Shown here in pieces: positions 63,409 to 64,000 of a stretch of DNA of 64,000 nt (positions are counted from its first letter, which is position 1; every line of letters begins with the position of its first letter). The translations under genes were made by a program, and so were the position numbers. Below the pieces are notes generated by a model that worked only from the letters and a program-made list of their open reading frames with translations, searched no databases and was not told where the DNA came from. This stretch comes from CAVTWD01 sp963738325. Lineage in GTDB: Bacteria; Actinomycetota; Acidimicrobiia; Acidimicrobiales; Ilumatobacteraceae. The stretch is from positions 100,016 through 164,015 of the forward strand of contig CAVTWD010000025.1 in the NCBI GenBank assembly GCA_963738325.1, given 5' to 3'.

Positions 63409-63999
63409 CCGTTCGGGCACTCATCAGAACCTCTCCTGCGAGCGTGACGCATCGATGAAGCAGGGGTCCTTCGCCATGCGGACGGCTTTCCCGCCCTCGG
63501 ACTACTACGACCCCCTCCGACTGCCTCTCAGCCGCCACGCCACTTCCCGGGTTCACCGGTTATAGACGGACATCGCTTCCCACCCGCACCGAGTGGGGCC
63601 GAGGAGGCTCTCTCCAGTTCCCAGGACAACCGTCTGACCGTTCCACGTCCCATACGCCGGGAGGTTCGTGGGCACCCGCTCCAGGGTCTCTGGTGCCGTC
63701 CGTGGCCTTCGCCGTCAAAGTGCCGGCTCGGCTCCTCCTTGGCCCGCTCACACGGGTTTCTCTTACGACGCCGCAGACTTCGCTTCATGCTGCGGACCGG
63801 CCAGTTGCCACCCCCTCCATGGGGTGTCGTTGCTCCGCTTCGACGCCGGGATTTCGCCCAACGCCGGGAGCCGCGCTACCAGGGACCCTGGCGTCTCCCC
63901 GGACCGGACTTCCACCGGCTGGCTGCCCTGAACTTGCCGCTCGGTTACGTCATGGCCATCTCCTTTGATGTCCTGGCGCCCGAACTGCTGGACGCACAC
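63409..63999 (-). ncRNA. Group II intron 5' structured RNA region (domains I-IV start)
   Basis: The ~590 bases upstream of the reverse-transcriptase start hold no plausible gene. They contain many short GC-rich inverted pieces and the typical intron-like runs CCTGGTAGCGCGGC and ATGGCGAAGGACC on the minus strand. A GTGYG-like 5' end lies at the window edge. Exact domains cannot be folded by eye. Confidence 0.6.
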
Positions 64000-64000
64000 T

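Larger units (their letters stand above)
61056..63424 (-). pseudogene. ltrA: Group II intron reverse transcriptase/maturase, split by IS982 and frame-broken
   Basis: The main part (62381 to 61056) has RT motifs SIPTVRDRVAMAAAKIILEP, FGFRPKRSAHMACEA, WVLDADLSNCFGSI, GTPQGSPISPLLANIALH and YADD at 61593-61604. A maturase X domain ends in FRYGNSARKFEDI and HTWR. No HNH endonuclease domain follows. A frame change lies near 62096. The 5' end is cut by IS982 copy 2. Joining 63424-63405 to 62381, with one CTAG kept, restores an in-frame start MSARTARSIRQADGLDK with a GGAGAG site, which shows the original gene. Confidence 0.82.
60903..63999 (-). mobile_element. Group II intron, interrupted by IS982 copy 2
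   Basis: On the minus strand the element begins with a GTGTG/GTGCG-type 5' end at about 63999-63993. Roughly 570 bases of structured, gene-free RNA sequence follow, then a reverse-transcriptase gene, domain V (61012-61044), and a long domain VI whose stem GGCCGCTGGC (near 61004-60995) pairs with GCCAGCGGCC (near 60921-60912). The 3' end CCTCAC at 60908-60903 has the expected final AY. Without the inserted IS, the intron is ~2.07 kb, a normal length. It lies just upstream of the remaining IS1634 transposase gene, which it appears to split. Confidence 0.75.

Overview
The window is GC-rich throughout and its gene content is actinobacterial: a DUF2510-type protein, a PPOX-class oxidoreductase, SARP-type regulators, a long FadE-like acyl-CoA dehydrogenase and leaderless or GTG/TTG starts. 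An Actinomycetota member is well supported. A placement near Acidimicrobiia is only an inference from the overall flavour. About a third of the genes carry one or more reading-frame breaks, so either the assembly has residual single-base indels, or parts of the region are decaying, or both.

Left part (1-15.4 kb): chromosomal genes. They are a partial serine hydrolase, a compact lysyl-hydroxylase-like (PLOD-like) protein, an L,D-transpeptidase, a broken metallo-beta-lactamase/Rieske protein, a broken DUF2510 protein, a broken ABC exporter, a sulfurtransferase divergent from a DsbB plus thioredoxin pair, a larB-larC-FAD oxidoreductase operon (larB and larC frame-broken), pheA, a P-loop kinase and tRNA-Ser(TGA).

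Island 1 (15.4-26.0 kb): the last 18 bases of the tRNA-Ser gene plus one flanking base recur exactly at 25975-25993, which looks like an attL/attR pair. Between them lies an intact glycan-uptake locus: an MsmK-type ATPase, two sugar permeases (one of 726 residues), a lipoprotein binding protein, a LacI regulator and a GH3 beta-glucosidase. Two near-identical LacI operators sit in front of the binding protein and between lacI and the glucosidase gene.

Scar region (26.0-36.2 kb): a tyrosine-recombinase remnant, an ATP-grasp gene, broken amidase, DUF385-like and DUF3500 genes, an ABC-2 exporter, an amidohydrolase and a second LacI. It is bracketed by two related copies of a ~200 bp sequence (near 26.05 and 36.0 kb). 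Paired GTTGCTACC motifs with a 12-base period occur at the island edges and again at 52.4 kb.

Right part (36.2-58.3 kb): a lipid-kinase gene and an aromatic-catabolism locus in which a flavin hydroxylase and GntR regulator are transcribed divergently from a tightly coupled FAH-extradiol dioxygenase-SDR-PPOX operon, with a 10 bp perfect inverted repeat between. Then come an acyl-CoA dehydrogenase, two MFS transporters, a VapBC-type toxin-antitoxin pair, several toxin and regulator fragments, and a tautomerase divergent from a SARP-type BTAD/NB-ARC regulator with heptamer repeats in the shared promoter.

Right end (58.3-64 kb): a nest of mobile elements. An IS1634-type transposase gene is cut at its 5' side by a group II intron, whose reverse-transcriptase gene is itself split by an IS982-type element flanked by CTAG. 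A second IS982 copy and a ~166 bp palindromic element lie alongside.
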